Shown: one piece after another, positions 1 through 9,326 of the stretch
Position numbering within the stretch: position 1 is the first letter of the stretch
Layout: each line of letters opens with the position of its first letter
Source of the DNA: Lineus longissimus
Lineage: Eukaryota; Nemertea; Pilidiophora; Heteronemertea; Lineidae
Direction of reading: 5' to 3'
Assembly (NCBI RefSeq): GCF_910592395.1
Contig: NC_088320.1
Location: 11,096,501 to 11,160,500 of the forward strand
DNA: 64,000 bases
Notes under the pieces: generated by a model
What the model saw: the letters and a program-made list of their open reading frames with translations, nothing else
Databases searched by the model: none
What the model was told of the DNA's origin: nothing
Position numbers and translations under genes: made by a program

Positions 1-1
1 A

Positions 2-1780
2 AACTATGAAAACTGCATTAAATTCAAGGGCGAGATCATTAAGCATTTAGAGGAGGGTCTTAGAAGTGGGGCTCTTGAATATGTTGGCAGAGTGGGGGAG
101 GTCAAGCCACCACATTTGGTTATGCCTCTCCTCATGATCGAGGGATCAAGGAAAAATCGTCTGTGCCATGATGAGCGCTTTCTAAATTTGTTCATGAAAC
201 ACATGCCATTCACCCTGGAGGGTCTGTCGCTTTTACCAACCTTGTTGGAGGAGGGCGATTACATGGCCTCCTCGGACGAGAAGTCTGCTTATCAGGGGGT
301 GCGTTTATCAGAGAACTCGAAGAAGTATTTTGGGGTCCAGTTTGGCGGTTTTTACTTCCAATACACGGTGTTACCATTCGGCTGGAGTATCAGCCCTTTC
401 GTGTACCAAACCGTAGGGATGCAGGTTACCACTTTGCTAAGAAGCAAGGGAATGATAACCACTCAGTATTTGGACGACCGGTTTCTAGGCCCTTTAGTGG
501 GGGTGGAGAGGCCAGCAGGGGTGAGCACGGGGTGGTCGATTTACTATAACGCTGTAGTCCTGTCGTGCCTGGGTTTTACAATAGAGTTTTTAAAGTCGGT
601 GTGGTTTCCAGTATTGAAGATGATACACTTGGGTTTGATCGTCCATTCGGACTTGAGGGTGTTTGAGATTCCGCAAGAAAAAAAGGACTCTTTCAGGGTG
701 TTGAGGGAATCTATTTTGGCAGACGACTTCGTCCATGTGAAGTCCCTTCAGAAGCTAATGGGCAAATGTAACTCGTTTTGTCTCTGCATCCCAGTAGCTA
801 GGTTGTACATTCGGCAAATGGCGAGAAGCGTCAGTTGGGCGGAAAAGCACGGAGGGGTAATCCAGTTGTCTGGGGGACTCCGAGAGGAGATCCTTTTCTG
901 GCGATTTCTAGACTCTCACGAGAGTTGGTCAAAATGGAGAGGGAATAGACACACAGACTTGACTCTAGCTACAGACGCTAGTGGTTTCGGTTGGGGGGCG
1001 CACATCTCGAACGTGTTGATAATTCGAGACCTTTGGGACAAGGGTGACACCAGGCCAATTCACCTCAAGGAAGCAGATGCTTTATGTAAGACCTTGCAGT
1101 CAATCCCGGACATGATCTCAGATAAGAGGCTTGACGTCCTTGTGGACAATCAGGCCTTGGTCAAGGTTTGGGAGAACCAGAGTGGAAAAGATCTAGCTCT
1201 GGTGAATATGCTTAAGGCTTTGGTAGTTTTCCTGTCCAACTTGAATTGTGACTTGAGGCTTCTGTACGTTCGATCTGCAGATAATCTAGCGGATGGGCCG
1301 TCACGTAAAATCTCAGAGGCCGATGCTAGACTGACCATGTCTTCTTGGGCAAAAGTAGAGGGTTGGTTTGGTCCTCACACCTTCGACCTAATGGCTTTAG
1401 ACTCAAACAGCATGAAAGGCCCAGATGGCCGGCGGTTACCACATTTCACTCCTTGGCCCCTCCCAGACTCTTCGGGAGTTAACATATTCTCTCAACAGTT
1501 GTCGAAGGAGCAGAACTATTATGTGTTCCCTCCTTTCAATATGGTCGGAGCGGTTATGTCTTTCGTACTTCATGACTGCCCAACCCCATTATCGGTTTCC
1601 ATGGTAATCCCCAAGCCGACCCCTATCCCGGCTTGGTGGCCTTTGCTTGTGCACAGGTCGGTACATTGCCACAAACTGGGCGAGCAGGGCAGACTGGGAA
1701 TTGTAGAATGTCCGTCTCCCTCCGGTTTCGGGGCGTCGGAACTCAAATGGGATTTGTGGGTGGCAAGGCTGGTGCTGTAA
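2..1780 (+). CDS. DIRS-like reverse transcriptase-RNase H, partial at 5' end
   Basis: The frame is open from base 2, so the start lies outside the window; the GTG at 92 is not a real start. The protein would copy element RNA into DNA. Visible RT signatures are a fingers region of the P-x-x-V-x-P-L type, the domain A aspartate in SSDEKSAY, the LPFGW block, and the catalytic YLDD near base 468. RNase H follows with ATDASGFGWGAH and a DNQALVKVW segment. The C-terminal FDLMALDSNS block recurs after RNase H in many animal DIRS-like proteins. No internal stop interrupts the 590 codons seen, so this part looks intact. It ends about 310 bases before the recombinase's first ATG. Confidence 0.85.
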   Translation, partial: NYENCIKFKGEIIKHLEEGLRSGALEYVGRVGEVKPPHLVMPLLMIEGSRKNRLCHDERFLNLFMKHMPFTLEGLSLLPTLLEEGDYMASSDEKSAYQGVRLSENSKKYFGVQFGGFYFQYTVLPFGWSISPFVYQTVGMQVTTLLRSKGMITTQYLDDRFLGPLVGVERPAGVSTGWSIYYNAVVLSCLGFTIEFLKSVWFPVLKMIHLGLIVHSDLRVFEIPQEKKDSFRVLRESILADDFVHVKSLQKLMGKCNSFCLCIPVARLYIRQMARSVSWAEKHGGVIQLSGGLREEILFWRFLDSHESWSKWRGNRHTDLTLATDASGFGWGAHISNVLIIRDLWDKGDTRPIHLKEADALCKTLQSIPDMISDKRLDVLVDNQALVKVWENQSGKDLALVNMLKALVVFLSNLNCDLRLLYVRSADNLADGPSRKISEADARLTMSSWAKVEGWFGPHTFDLMALDSNSMKGPDGRRLPHFTPWPLPDSSGVNIFSQQLSKEQNYYVFPPFNMVGAVMSFVLHDCPTPLSVSMVIPKPTPIPAWWPLLVHRSVHCHKLGEQGRLGIVECPSPSGFGASELKWDLWVARLVL

Positions 1781-2093
1781 GATTGCCTTATGTACAACCC
1801 GTTGGTTTTTTCAGAGGGACACAACGCCGTTCGGCCAGTTGCCTTTTTGGAGTTCAACGCATCCATGTAACGGTTGGACGGACCGCACCTGGGAATCCGA
1901 CGGGGTTGTCATTCAGTGGGCATGTGACTTTTAAACTAACAGTCATTCTAACTCATTGGTAGGCGATTTATTTGTTTACCGGGGAGTCAGCAGTTGTGAG
2001 ATCGTGTTTTTTGTTTTCACGACTACTCATTTGGTTTTTCAGAGAGACACAATACCTCTGGATTTATTCGGTCTTCGGACCAGGGTCGACGCT

Positions 2094-3176
2094 ATGATGT
2101 ATAACCATTCGTGCAAGGCATATGAGGCGGCCAAATCGAAATTGGGATACCAGTTGGAGAATTTTCTATTTGAAATGGGCAGCAGCATGATTTCGTGTTC
2201 GCCCTATGAAATATGCCTTTTTCTGGCGTGGTGTGACCAAAGCGGAAAAACTGCAGTGCATGTCCGGAGTTGTGCTCAAATTGGGGCAAGGAAACCGGTT
2301 TGCAATTGCCCGAAACGATTGGCGTTTGGTACGGTAAAGACGAAAGTAGCTCAGTTAAAGGTTTTGTTCGACAAGATTGGGCGTAGTGGGCAATGGGCGC
2401 GGGGCGAGGGTAATCCTGTCTGTTCGAGAGAGGTTGGTATTTATCGGGGGCAGGTGAGGGAGGAACAGAGCGTGGGTCATGTAGCACCAGTTCAGGCAGT
2501 GCCACTGTTCTTACCCAAGGTCAGATTGATTGCTCTTTACATTAACAGGAAGTTGGAGGAAGATCAGCAGAATTTAACTATGAAGTATATTTGGGCAAGA
2601 GACCAGGCTTGGTTAAAACTTATGGCCTTTGGAGGCGACCGAGCTCATGATGTAGGTTTGATGCTTTCTCAGGAGGTGAAGAGTTTGACGGATAACTCCG
2701 GTTTCGTTATTCGCCATACATGGGGGAAAAATCTCAGGGTGGATCGCCCTAATATTTTTACTATTTTGAGATGCCAAGATGAGATTATCTGCCCAGTGAA
2801 AGGCCTAGAAGATTACGTGAAAGTGGCAGGGTCTATGAGGGTCAGTTTGAAAGTAGGCTATTTCTTCAGGCCCACCTCCCATGGAAAGGTGGTGGACGCG
2901 CCTTTGAGCTATGACGCCATCTATGAAAGATTTGATTTCTATCTGACTTCGTTGGGTATTAAAGATGGGGAGACCCCCCATAGCCTGAGGAGTGGTTGTG
3001 CCATCGGTCTACAGGCAGCGGGGGTAGACAGGTTGGCCTCAATGCAACATGTCGGCTGGTCCACCGATGACTCAGCCACACATTACGCCAGGAGCTCTAG
3101 GGTCTGTCAGGCAAACATCATGCGGGGGGGTGGTAGCAGGCTCCTCAGCAGGGTACGACTCCGTCGACCATATTGA
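2094..3176 (+). CDS. DIRS-like tyrosine recombinase
   Basis: This is the integrase-equivalent of the element, expected to cut and join DNA through a tyrosine-DNA intermediate. The frame is open from 1956, but the first ATG is at 2094, giving about 360 residues. The catalytic set is visible in order: the first arginine in GGDRAHDVG, then HSLRSG (H-x-x-R), QHVGW (H/W position), and the nucleophile region HYARSS. The N-terminal CNCPKRLAFGTVKTKV block matches the conserved segment of invertebrate DIRS-like recombinases. The frame is intact. A pyrimidine-rich stretch ending in CAG near 2041 and a very similar one near 1812 could be splice acceptors, so the true N-terminus is uncertain. Confidence 0.82.
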   Translation: MMYNHSCKAYEAAKSKLGYQLENFLFEMGSSMISCSPYEICLFLAWCDQSGKTAVHVRSCAQIGARKPVCNCPKRLAFGTVKTKVAQLKVLFDKIGRSGQWARGEGNPVCSREVGIYRGQVREEQSVGHVAPVQAVPLFLPKVRLIALYINRKLEEDQQNLTMKYIWARDQAWLKLMAFGGDRAHDVGLMLSQEVKSLTDNSGFVIRHTWGKNLRVDRPNIFTILRCQDEIICPVKGLEDYVKVAGSMRVSLKVGYFFRPTSHGKVVDAPLSYDAIYERFDFYLTSLGIKDGETPHSLRSGCAIGLQAAGVDRLASMQHVGWSTDDSATHYARSSRVCQANIMRGGGSRLLSRVRLRRPY

Positions 3177-3227
3177 CCACACCTGCCTCAGTAAATCATT
3201 CGGCTGAGTTCTTTGTTGTACAAATGT

Positions 3228-3247
<20 letters not shown>
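3228..3247 (+). repeat. A20 homopolymer after the DIRS-like recombinase
   Basis: Twenty consecutive A residues followed by a purine-rich stretch. It may be a retained poly(A) of a processed transcript or a simple repeat. DIRS elements do not normally end in poly(A), so its relation to the element is unclear. Confidence 0.7.
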
Positions 3248-3258
<11 letters not shown>

Positions 3259-3531
3259 GAAGTAATTTGACCGGTTTGTCCCGAGGAAACTACCTCCCTG
3301 AATGAAAAGGTATAATTTGTACGGTAACGTCGAGACATAAATAGTTGGTCATTTCATGTATAAGAGCTGTTCAAAAGAAAGCTTGTAGTTGGTATTGCGT
3401 GTACTTGTATAATCATTGGCATGGGATACATGCCATTAATTTGATATTAAAAACGAAAGTGCATTCTACGTACATATCATCGTTTCAGAGTTATTTCTTT
3501 GAAATTAACATGATTGGAGTAATTCAGACTA

Positions 3532-3639
3532 CAGTGGAGCCTCGCTGTGACAGACACATGGGGGTCACTTTATTGGCAGGGTTTTTAGTCTGTCTCAGAC
3601 GGAGAGCGTCCTCGTGTCTGCCTCAGTGAGGTCCTACTG
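3532..3639. mobile_element. 108-bp MITE, pogo/Tc1-type ends, TA duplications
   Basis: Both ends are imperfect inverted copies of one another. The left reads CAGTGGAGCCTCGCTG; the reverse complement of the right reads CAGTAGGACCTCACTG. TA dinucleotides flank at 3530-3531 and 3640-3641. TA targets and CAGT-type ends fit non-autonomous Tc1/mariner-superfamily (pogo/Tigger-type) elements. No coding capacity. A related element lies at about 25806-25970. Confidence 0.75.
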
Positions 3640-3742
3640 TATCTGAAAAAAGACAGTTTTTGTTTTATCTATAAGTTTTGGGAGATTTGGAGAACATAAC
3701 TGATAGATAAAACAATGGATATCGCACATGGAGAGGATAGAC

Positions 3743-3816
3743 TGGAGGGTTTTCTTCCCCATATCTATCTCCGGCGCAGAACATCCTGTGACGACACTCC
3801 ACCCGGGATACTTAGT
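3743..3816. repeat. 74-bp direct repeat, copy 1 (LINE ORF1 3' end)
   Basis: Nearly identical to 4071-4144, with one mismatch seen near the left edge. The second copy encodes, on the minus strand, the last residues and stop of the LINE ORF1. This copy is therefore a displaced duplicate of an ORF1 terminus about 254 bp beyond it. Confidence 0.85.
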
Positions 3817-4070
3817 TATTCCGAGTGGTGTGACGTCACCAAGCGTGTTCGAAGCGAGACCAACTTATTCATATGTTCTTTGGAATCGGCCGGACTGCAG
3901 TACTGAGGTTGCCGCACTCGGCAAAGACTGGAAGGGTCTTTAGGAACGTATTTATACTAGTAGGACCCCCTACGATGATAAGGAAACGGGGCCACTCGGA
4001 CAGCTTTCGTCCCCTCCCACCCCTCCCCCGAAACTGTCGGTGGATGCCGTCCACGGGATCTTTCCTGTGC

Positions 4071-4144
4071 TGGAAGGTTTTCTTCCCCATATCTATCTCC
4101 GGCGCAGAACATCCTGTGACGACACTCCACCCGGGATACTTAGT
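4071..4144. repeat. 74-bp direct repeat, copy 2 (inside LINE ORF1 end)
   Basis: Pairs with 3743-3816. It contains the terminal codons and stop (4093-4095 on the minus strand) of the LINE ORF1. The 254 bp between the copies encode no RT, although LINE ORF2 would be expected here, so the junction looks like a rearrangement. Confidence 0.85.
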
Positions 4145-5574
4145 AGTTTCGGGTAGTCTGTTTTCCCGACAGTTATCCTAAATGAACAGTATGCTGAATC
4201 TTGGTGTGATAAACGTTTAACAGCACGCACATTTATGTCCTGTTCTTTGACATATTCCTCGAGATCAGACTCAACTGTGCCTTTTCTCAATCGGTACACA
4301 AACACATCCCTGGCAGGCTCCGGACCTGCTATAAGTTTATCACTGCACTTAGCTTTCCCAACGATTGCGCGACGCCTATTCATTTCACGTTTCTTTTCTC
4401 GCTGCACTTCATATCTGCCCTTTTCGAAGACATCACTGTCACCGTCAGAGCTCCTGTACTGATTTTCTGATTTACTGCATCCCCTAAGACGCAGCACATT
4501 TTTGTGAATAGGTGCGGATACGCCGCCGGACCGGGAGTCCTGCGATAGACCTTGATTGTCGTCTTTCCCACGGAAAGACTCGGACGGCAAGGTTGATGCG
4601 GCCTTGGCGTACGACCTTCCTACAGGCAGCTCTTTTGTCTCCATCCTCGTTCCGGACGGATACATGATGTGAGGCCAGCCACGACTGCCTCCCCGACGAC
4701 CACGGTGACCCCTGCTACCGATACTAGCTCGCGCATTAACCAATGACATACTGCACTGCGGTGGCATATAAGAACTGTATGCGCCATTTGCTTTGGGATT
4801 CTCAGTACACGTCTCCGTCTCGCTCGATTGTATTTCACTTTCGACACACACTGCCTCCCTATCGAAGTTTGCTTCCCGTTTCTGTTCTCTCGCTGTGATA
4901 TCAAAGATTTCAATAGAGTTTTTGGTAGCGACTTTCTGCACCTCCGCGAGCCTGCATTCTAGTTTCGACAGGCGATCAACTAATGAAATGTTATTTAGCT
5001 CTTCGGGATGAGCACGTGGAATCTTCCCAAGATCCTCTGCGTCAATCACAAACTTCGGCAACATATCTGCAGAATCTAGCTTTTTAATAGCCTGAATAAT
5101 GTCTACTGCGTTTGCTGCCTCCTCTGACCGATTTACAGAGGTCTTTCTCGTTTCTTTCTTACCCAATACACTGTTGTCACCTTTCTCCCATAACAGGTTT
5201 TTCGCACTAAGAATGTCATTCGGCGAGAAGAAACCAACCACAGCCTTTTTAATGGCATCAAATGGCCCCGAGTGGACACCATATACGATATATGCCAGAA
5301 CCGGGTCACATATGGTCACTGGAGTCTGACAATCCCCAGTATGACCGTCATCTTGTTTACTAGTATTCACATCTGTCACATCATCCTTCTCGCGCTCATC
5401 ATCAGCATCGCCCTCATTGCTGCCGTCACCAACCTTTGACATTTTGTGCTCGGGACTCACTTTCTTGCCATCTGGTGTCAACTTATTGAACGACCGCTTG
5501 TTGGTCGGCGTCCCAGACAACGACCAGACCGAATCGCAATCCTCTAAAGTCTTTTGAGTCGATGACGCAGCCAT
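4093..5574 (-). CDS. LINE ORF1-like protein, ORF2 missing
   Basis: A 493-residue uninterrupted frame from a genuine ATG. It resembles the ORF1 proteins of CR1/L2-type LINEs of marine invertebrates, thought to bind element RNA. Visible are an acidic, lysine-rich N-terminus, a conserved DPVLAYIVYGV segment, an IPRAHPEELNNISLVDRL block followed by a predicted coiled coil (LSKLECRLAEVQK), a basic Gly/Arg-rich patch (GSRGHRGRRGGSRG), and a C-terminal fold starting RDVFVYRLRKGTVESDL that fits the RRM/CTD-like end of these ORF1s. ORF2 should follow to the left but is absent, so this is an orphan. The assignment rests on remembered family resemblance. Confidence 0.65.
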   Translation of the reverse strand: MAASSTQKTLEDCDSVWSLSGTPTNKRSFNKLTPDGKKVSPEHKMSKVGDGSNEGDADDEREKDDVTDVNTSKQDDGHTGDCQTPVTICDPVLAYIVYGVHSGPFDAIKKAVVGFFSPNDILSAKNLLWEKGDNSVLGKKETRKTSVNRSEEAANAVDIIQAIKKLDSADMLPKFVIDAEDLGKIPRAHPEELNNISLVDRLSKLECRLAEVQKVATKNSIEIFDITAREQKREANFDREAVCVESEIQSSETETCTENPKANGAYSSYMPPQCSMSLVNARASIGSRGHRGRRGGSRGWPHIMYPSGTRMETKELPVGRSYAKAASTLPSESFRGKDDNQGLSQDSRSGGVSAPIHKNVLRLRGCSKSENQYRSSDGDSDVFEKGRYEVQREKKREMNRRRAIVGKAKCSDKLIAGPEPARDVFVYRLRKGTVESDLEEYVKEQDINVRAVKRLSHQDSAYCSFRITVGKTDYPKLLSIPGGVSSQDVLRRR

Positions 5575-6604
5575 GCGTGACGAATGAACACATATACAGA
5601 TTGTCCTTAAACGTATGTATGTTCATGTATGTGCACTGTAATGCACTATGGAATTTTTAGAACGACTTGGGACATTTACAGCTCCAAAAACTCACAATCC
5701 AGGAATGAAACCTGGCAAAAGTCTATCAGATATCAGTCAGTCTCACCTACACGCTTATATCAGTCCCTACGATCACGATAGGACTTCTTGATTACTGCGA
5801 TAAATTCCGATTTTGTCAGAGAACAAATCAAATACTACCGCCATTTGGCAGCCATCTTAATATAAGCACCAGCGGTAGCTTTCCCGTATCTCCGTTCTGA
5901 TTCAGAAAGCTTTTGTTTGGACAAGGGGGTAATGGGGAAAATCATGACAAAGGACGATTGTAGGCATGCTATCTTTAGCAGACAGTAGACAGGCTGTGTC
6001 GGCACAGATACCGACCTGATTTGCGCCGGTGGGAAAATCAACAAGGCAGGAACGGTGGGGAGAGGGACATTTAGAACTGAGTCACGTGAAATTATATTAG
6101 GTGCATCTGCTAGCTAGCTCCAGTCTTCAGACTTTAGTTTAAAAAGGATTAGGATAGAATAATTTTAGATTCCCTATGGAGCGCCTATTGTAGTGAAGTT
6201 ATCATTGTTTGCATACGGAATTTGTCAAAATACCGTGTTTTAAATGAAAGCATAACCGATACAGTGCGAAGGTTAGTCTAAGAATAGAGTTCAGACTTCT
6301 CGTCCGAATACTTTATAATGCCGATCTCTTGACGCTCTTCCTCGTGGGCACCCTAAGGTGTCTGCAGAGAATGGCTCCTTTTTGAATTGCGCACTGGGGG
6401 TACTGGTATATTCTGTAAATGATCCAAGTGCACGTCACGAACATTCGCGAGTGCTCGACTTCGCCTTACTCGGGAATGTATACTTGATCGTCAGCTTTAA
6501 AACATTGTTGTATGACAGTATGTTCTGTTGAAGGCTAGTGTTTTTCAGATGACCAAAGGTACTTGCATTCTTGTCACCAACCTGTAACAGTGTTATCACA
6601 AATA
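5575..6604. other. Non-coding; probable 5' leader of the minus-strand LINE, then unassigned
   Basis: No convincing gene. The few hundred bases right of ORF1 are where a LINE 5' UTR would lie on the minus strand. Short open frames here lack family features. The right edge meets the Gypsy target duplication at 6605. Confidence 0.4.
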
Positions 6605-6609
6605 GTAAT
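6605..6609 (+). repeat. Target-site duplication GTAAT, left
   Basis: GTAAT abuts the left LTR and is repeated exactly at 11559-11563. A 5-bp duplication is usual for Ty3/Gypsy integrases. Confidence 0.9.
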
Positions 6610-6772
6610 TGTAATATATTTGATATGAACGGTTTAAATGTCGCGCCCTTCTTACTTGTGTAGCGCGCATGCGTATTGATGTTTTATGTAAATAAACCAC
6701 GCTGTCGTATCTTATGAGCTAAACGATATCTTCACGTTCTTTCTTATCCGTAATACACTTCGAGATTTAACA
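6610..6772 (+). repeat. 5' LTR of the Gypsy element
   Basis: 163 bp, starting TGTAATATATT and ending GATTTAACA, so with canonical TG...CA ends. It contains AATAAA near 6690, a plausible polyadenylation signal. It differs from the 3' LTR only at about position 20 (C versus A). Confidence 0.93.
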
Positions 6773-6792
6773 GTGGCGACGAGTTTTGGCAG
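6773..6792 (+). promoter_or_regulatory. Probable primer-binding site
   Basis: GTGGCGACGAG directly follows the LTR end. A TGGCGA-type start fits pairing with the CCA-ended 3' terminus of a tRNA. I cannot say which tRNA. The leader from here to 7167 holds no gene. Confidence 0.55.
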
Positions 6793-7167
6793 AAATCGGA
6801 CCTCACGACGTGGTAGTATACAATCCGTAGCGTATTTTGGACAGCTCTACGGCCCGCAGTTAATTATTGAACTCTTGTAATCCTTGACTGATGATGGAAA
6901 CTTTGATGAATTCAATTCGAGTCGGCCCCAACATGGCGGCCCGCATGGTGTGAGGGAAGACCGCATGGTATGTGCGCTATTTTCGGACAGCCGGTTTGTG
7001 TGTCTCAACCTGTTCCCAGTGGATTTCAAGTTGGACTAGATCCTGCAACTGCGTTACGAATCAATCGGTTGCATGTTGAGCAACTTTTGAGTGAAAAGAA
7101 CAACGAAATAGAGACTTGAATTTCAACTGAATACATCTGTTCTTTGTGCGTCCGGTAATTCGGTAGT

Positions 7168-8949
7168 ATGGCGACTGCATACATTGGTGGCGTTGGTCAT
7201 TTTGACCACACAAAGGAGACTTTTAGCTCCTATACGGAGCGTTTGGACATGTTCTTTTTAGCAAACAACATTGTTGATGTGGTTGGTGCGGAACCAGCAG
7301 ATCTCCTCCGTCAAGCGGGGGTGGTGGCGAGAAAAAAAGCGATTTTCCTTCGCGAAATTGGGGCGGAGGTTTACACCGTCCTGGTAAATCTCACGTCCCC
7401 AGATAAGCCCAGGGACAAAACCTTGGATGAACTCTTCACAGTACTAAAGGCGCATTTCAATCCAGCCCCATTGGAAATTTCTGAAAGCTTTCACTTTGGC
7501 AAACGTGACCAAAGGTCGGGGGAGAATGTGAGCGATTACATTCTGGCCCTCAAGAAACTGACCTTGCATTGTAATTTTGAGAACTATCTGAACCGAGCAT
7601 TACGGGATAAGTTTGTTGGTGGCCTACTGGATTCGAAAATCCAAAATAAGCTGCTGAACATTGCTGACTTGACTTTCGAACATGCCTGCCGGATAGCGTC
7701 GGCAATGGAGATGGCCTCCAAGCAGGCCAAAGAAATGAGACCATCTGGAAATTCAAACGGAGTGGTTAACAAAGTAGGAGAGTCAGACTACTACAAGAAA
7801 CAGACACCATCAGGTGGTCGAAAAAACCGAGGTACTGTCTCATGTTATCGCTGTGGTGCCAATCACTTGGCTCCAAATTGTCCTCATAAGGACGTGGTTT
7901 GCAGAAAGTGTGAGAAAACGGGACACTCTGCAAATCGATGCAAATCTAACATGACTGCATCAGGAAAGCCAACCGGAGACAGCCGCCACAAATCCTACAA
8001 ATCAAAGAGTGGTGGTGTGAATCTAGTAGCGGAAACCGACGAGTTTGGAGCAGATGACGATGAACTTGGAATTTACAACGTGTACGCTGTGTCGTCTGAA
8101 AAGACTGGGTACTTTGTGACGCTAGACTGTAACAATACCCCTTGCGAGCTGCAAGTGGACACAGCAGCAGACTTTTCCATAATGTGCAAAACAGACTTCG
8201 ATACTAAGTTTGCCTGTACCCAACTAGAGAGGTCGAACATTCGTCTGAAAACATATACAGGTGACCACATCAAAGTATGTGGCACCTTTGATTGTAATGT
8301 ATTGTACAACAAGCAACAGGTCACCTTGCCGATGGTAGTTGTAGATCACGTAGATCGCCCCGCACTTCTGGGTCGAAACTGGTTGGCAAAGTTGAAACTT
8401 GACTGGGGTCAAATACTCAGTGTAAACACGGTTAAACGAACGGGGAATGCCAAGGCAAGGCTAGACCTTTTGCTTCGTAAACATAGTAGACTGTTTGAGG
8501 ACAGTTATGATGGTATGAAGGGTCATGAAGCTCACATTAGGGTAAAACCCGATGCTGCACCTGTCTTCCATAAGCCGCGAAACTGTCCATACGCCATTCG
8601 CGATAGGGTTGAGTTGGAGCTGGATAAACTGGAAAAAAATGGCGTAATGAAGAAGATCGATAGATCTGATTGGGCAAGCCCAATCGTTGTAGTCCCAAAA
8701 GCGGACGGGTCCGTCCGAATCTGTGGGGATTACAAGGTCAGTGTAAATGGCGCAGTGGAAGACGAGCAAACCACCCTTCCTACCACCCAAGATTTGTACC
8801 AACAGTTGTCAGGCTCAAAGGTATTTTCAAAGCTGGAACTTTCGCATGCTTATGCGCAGCTTAATGTTGACCAACAGAGTAGGAAATATCTTACCATAAA
8901 CACACACAAGGGTTTGTATGAATATCTGAAATTGCCATTATGGTATTAA
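7168..8949 (+). pseudogene. Gypsy gag-protease-RT (N-terminal part), frameshifted
   Basis: Starts at an ATG 396 bases after the LTR. Residues 1-190 are a gag-like capsid region. Two CCHC knuckles follow at about 226-238 and 245-258 (both C-x2-C-x4-H-x4-C), which bind RNA. The protease motif near 330 reads VDTAAD; retroelement aspartic proteases normally have DTG, so Gly is replaced by Ala. RT begins near 465, but the domain A acidic residue is Glu557 (KLELSH) where catalytic Asp is expected. The frame is lost at about 8940 just before the RT block usually read as LPFG, apparently through one extra base, and stops at 8947. Probably not functional alone. Confidence 0.88.
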
Positions 8950-9326
8950 GTCAGCTCCTAAGATTTTTCAGGCAAAGATGGACCAGATTCTACAGGGAAT
9001 ACCCAAAACTGTGTGTAAACAAGATGACATCTTGATGGGTGGCGATGATGACAATGAGAACCTGGATATCTTAGAACGGGTGTTAGACCGACTAAGTGAA
9101 AACAATGTTCATTTGAAATTACCCAAGTGTAAATTTCTTGAAACAAAAACTGTATATCTTGGTTTGGAATACAGTGGTGAGGGTCTCAGACCTGTAGAGT
9201 CATCGGTTGAAAGGCTCCTCTCCCTTAGAATGTTTCGCAGCTGAGGTCGTTTCTAGGTATGGTTCAATATTACCACCAGTTCTTACCTGATCTAGCCACA
9301 GTTTTGAGCCCGCTTCATGAACTATA
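8950..9326 (+). pseudogene. Gypsy RT palm and thumb, two frames
   Basis: Continues RT after the first frame break. The catalytic box reads CKQDDIL: both aspartates are kept, but Lys stands where Tyr (or another aromatic) is usual in Y-x-D-D. Homology runs to about 9235 in one frame (stop at 9242). The thumb segment (9245-9325, SQLRSFLGMVQYYHQ) is in another frame and ends at a TGA near 9328. The breaks look like single-base changes. Confidence 0.82.

Larger units (their letters stand above)
1..3250 (+). mobile_element. DIRS-like tyrosine-recombinase retrotransposon, 5' end outside window
   Basis: An RT/RNase H frame is followed on the same strand by a tyrosine recombinase. This domain order, with no DDE integrase, defines the DIRS superfamily, which inserts through the recombinase. 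The gag-like region and left terminal repeat lie before base 1. A run of 20 A at 3228-3247 follows the recombinase stop by about 50 bases and is the last element-like landmark. I found no inverted terminal repeat or internal complementary region, so the right boundary is a guess. Confidence 0.8.

Noticed and set aside
1633-1962. 109-codon frame overlapping the RT end and the recombinase upstream region
   Set aside because: No resemblance to DIRS proteins; overlaps the genuine RT frame.
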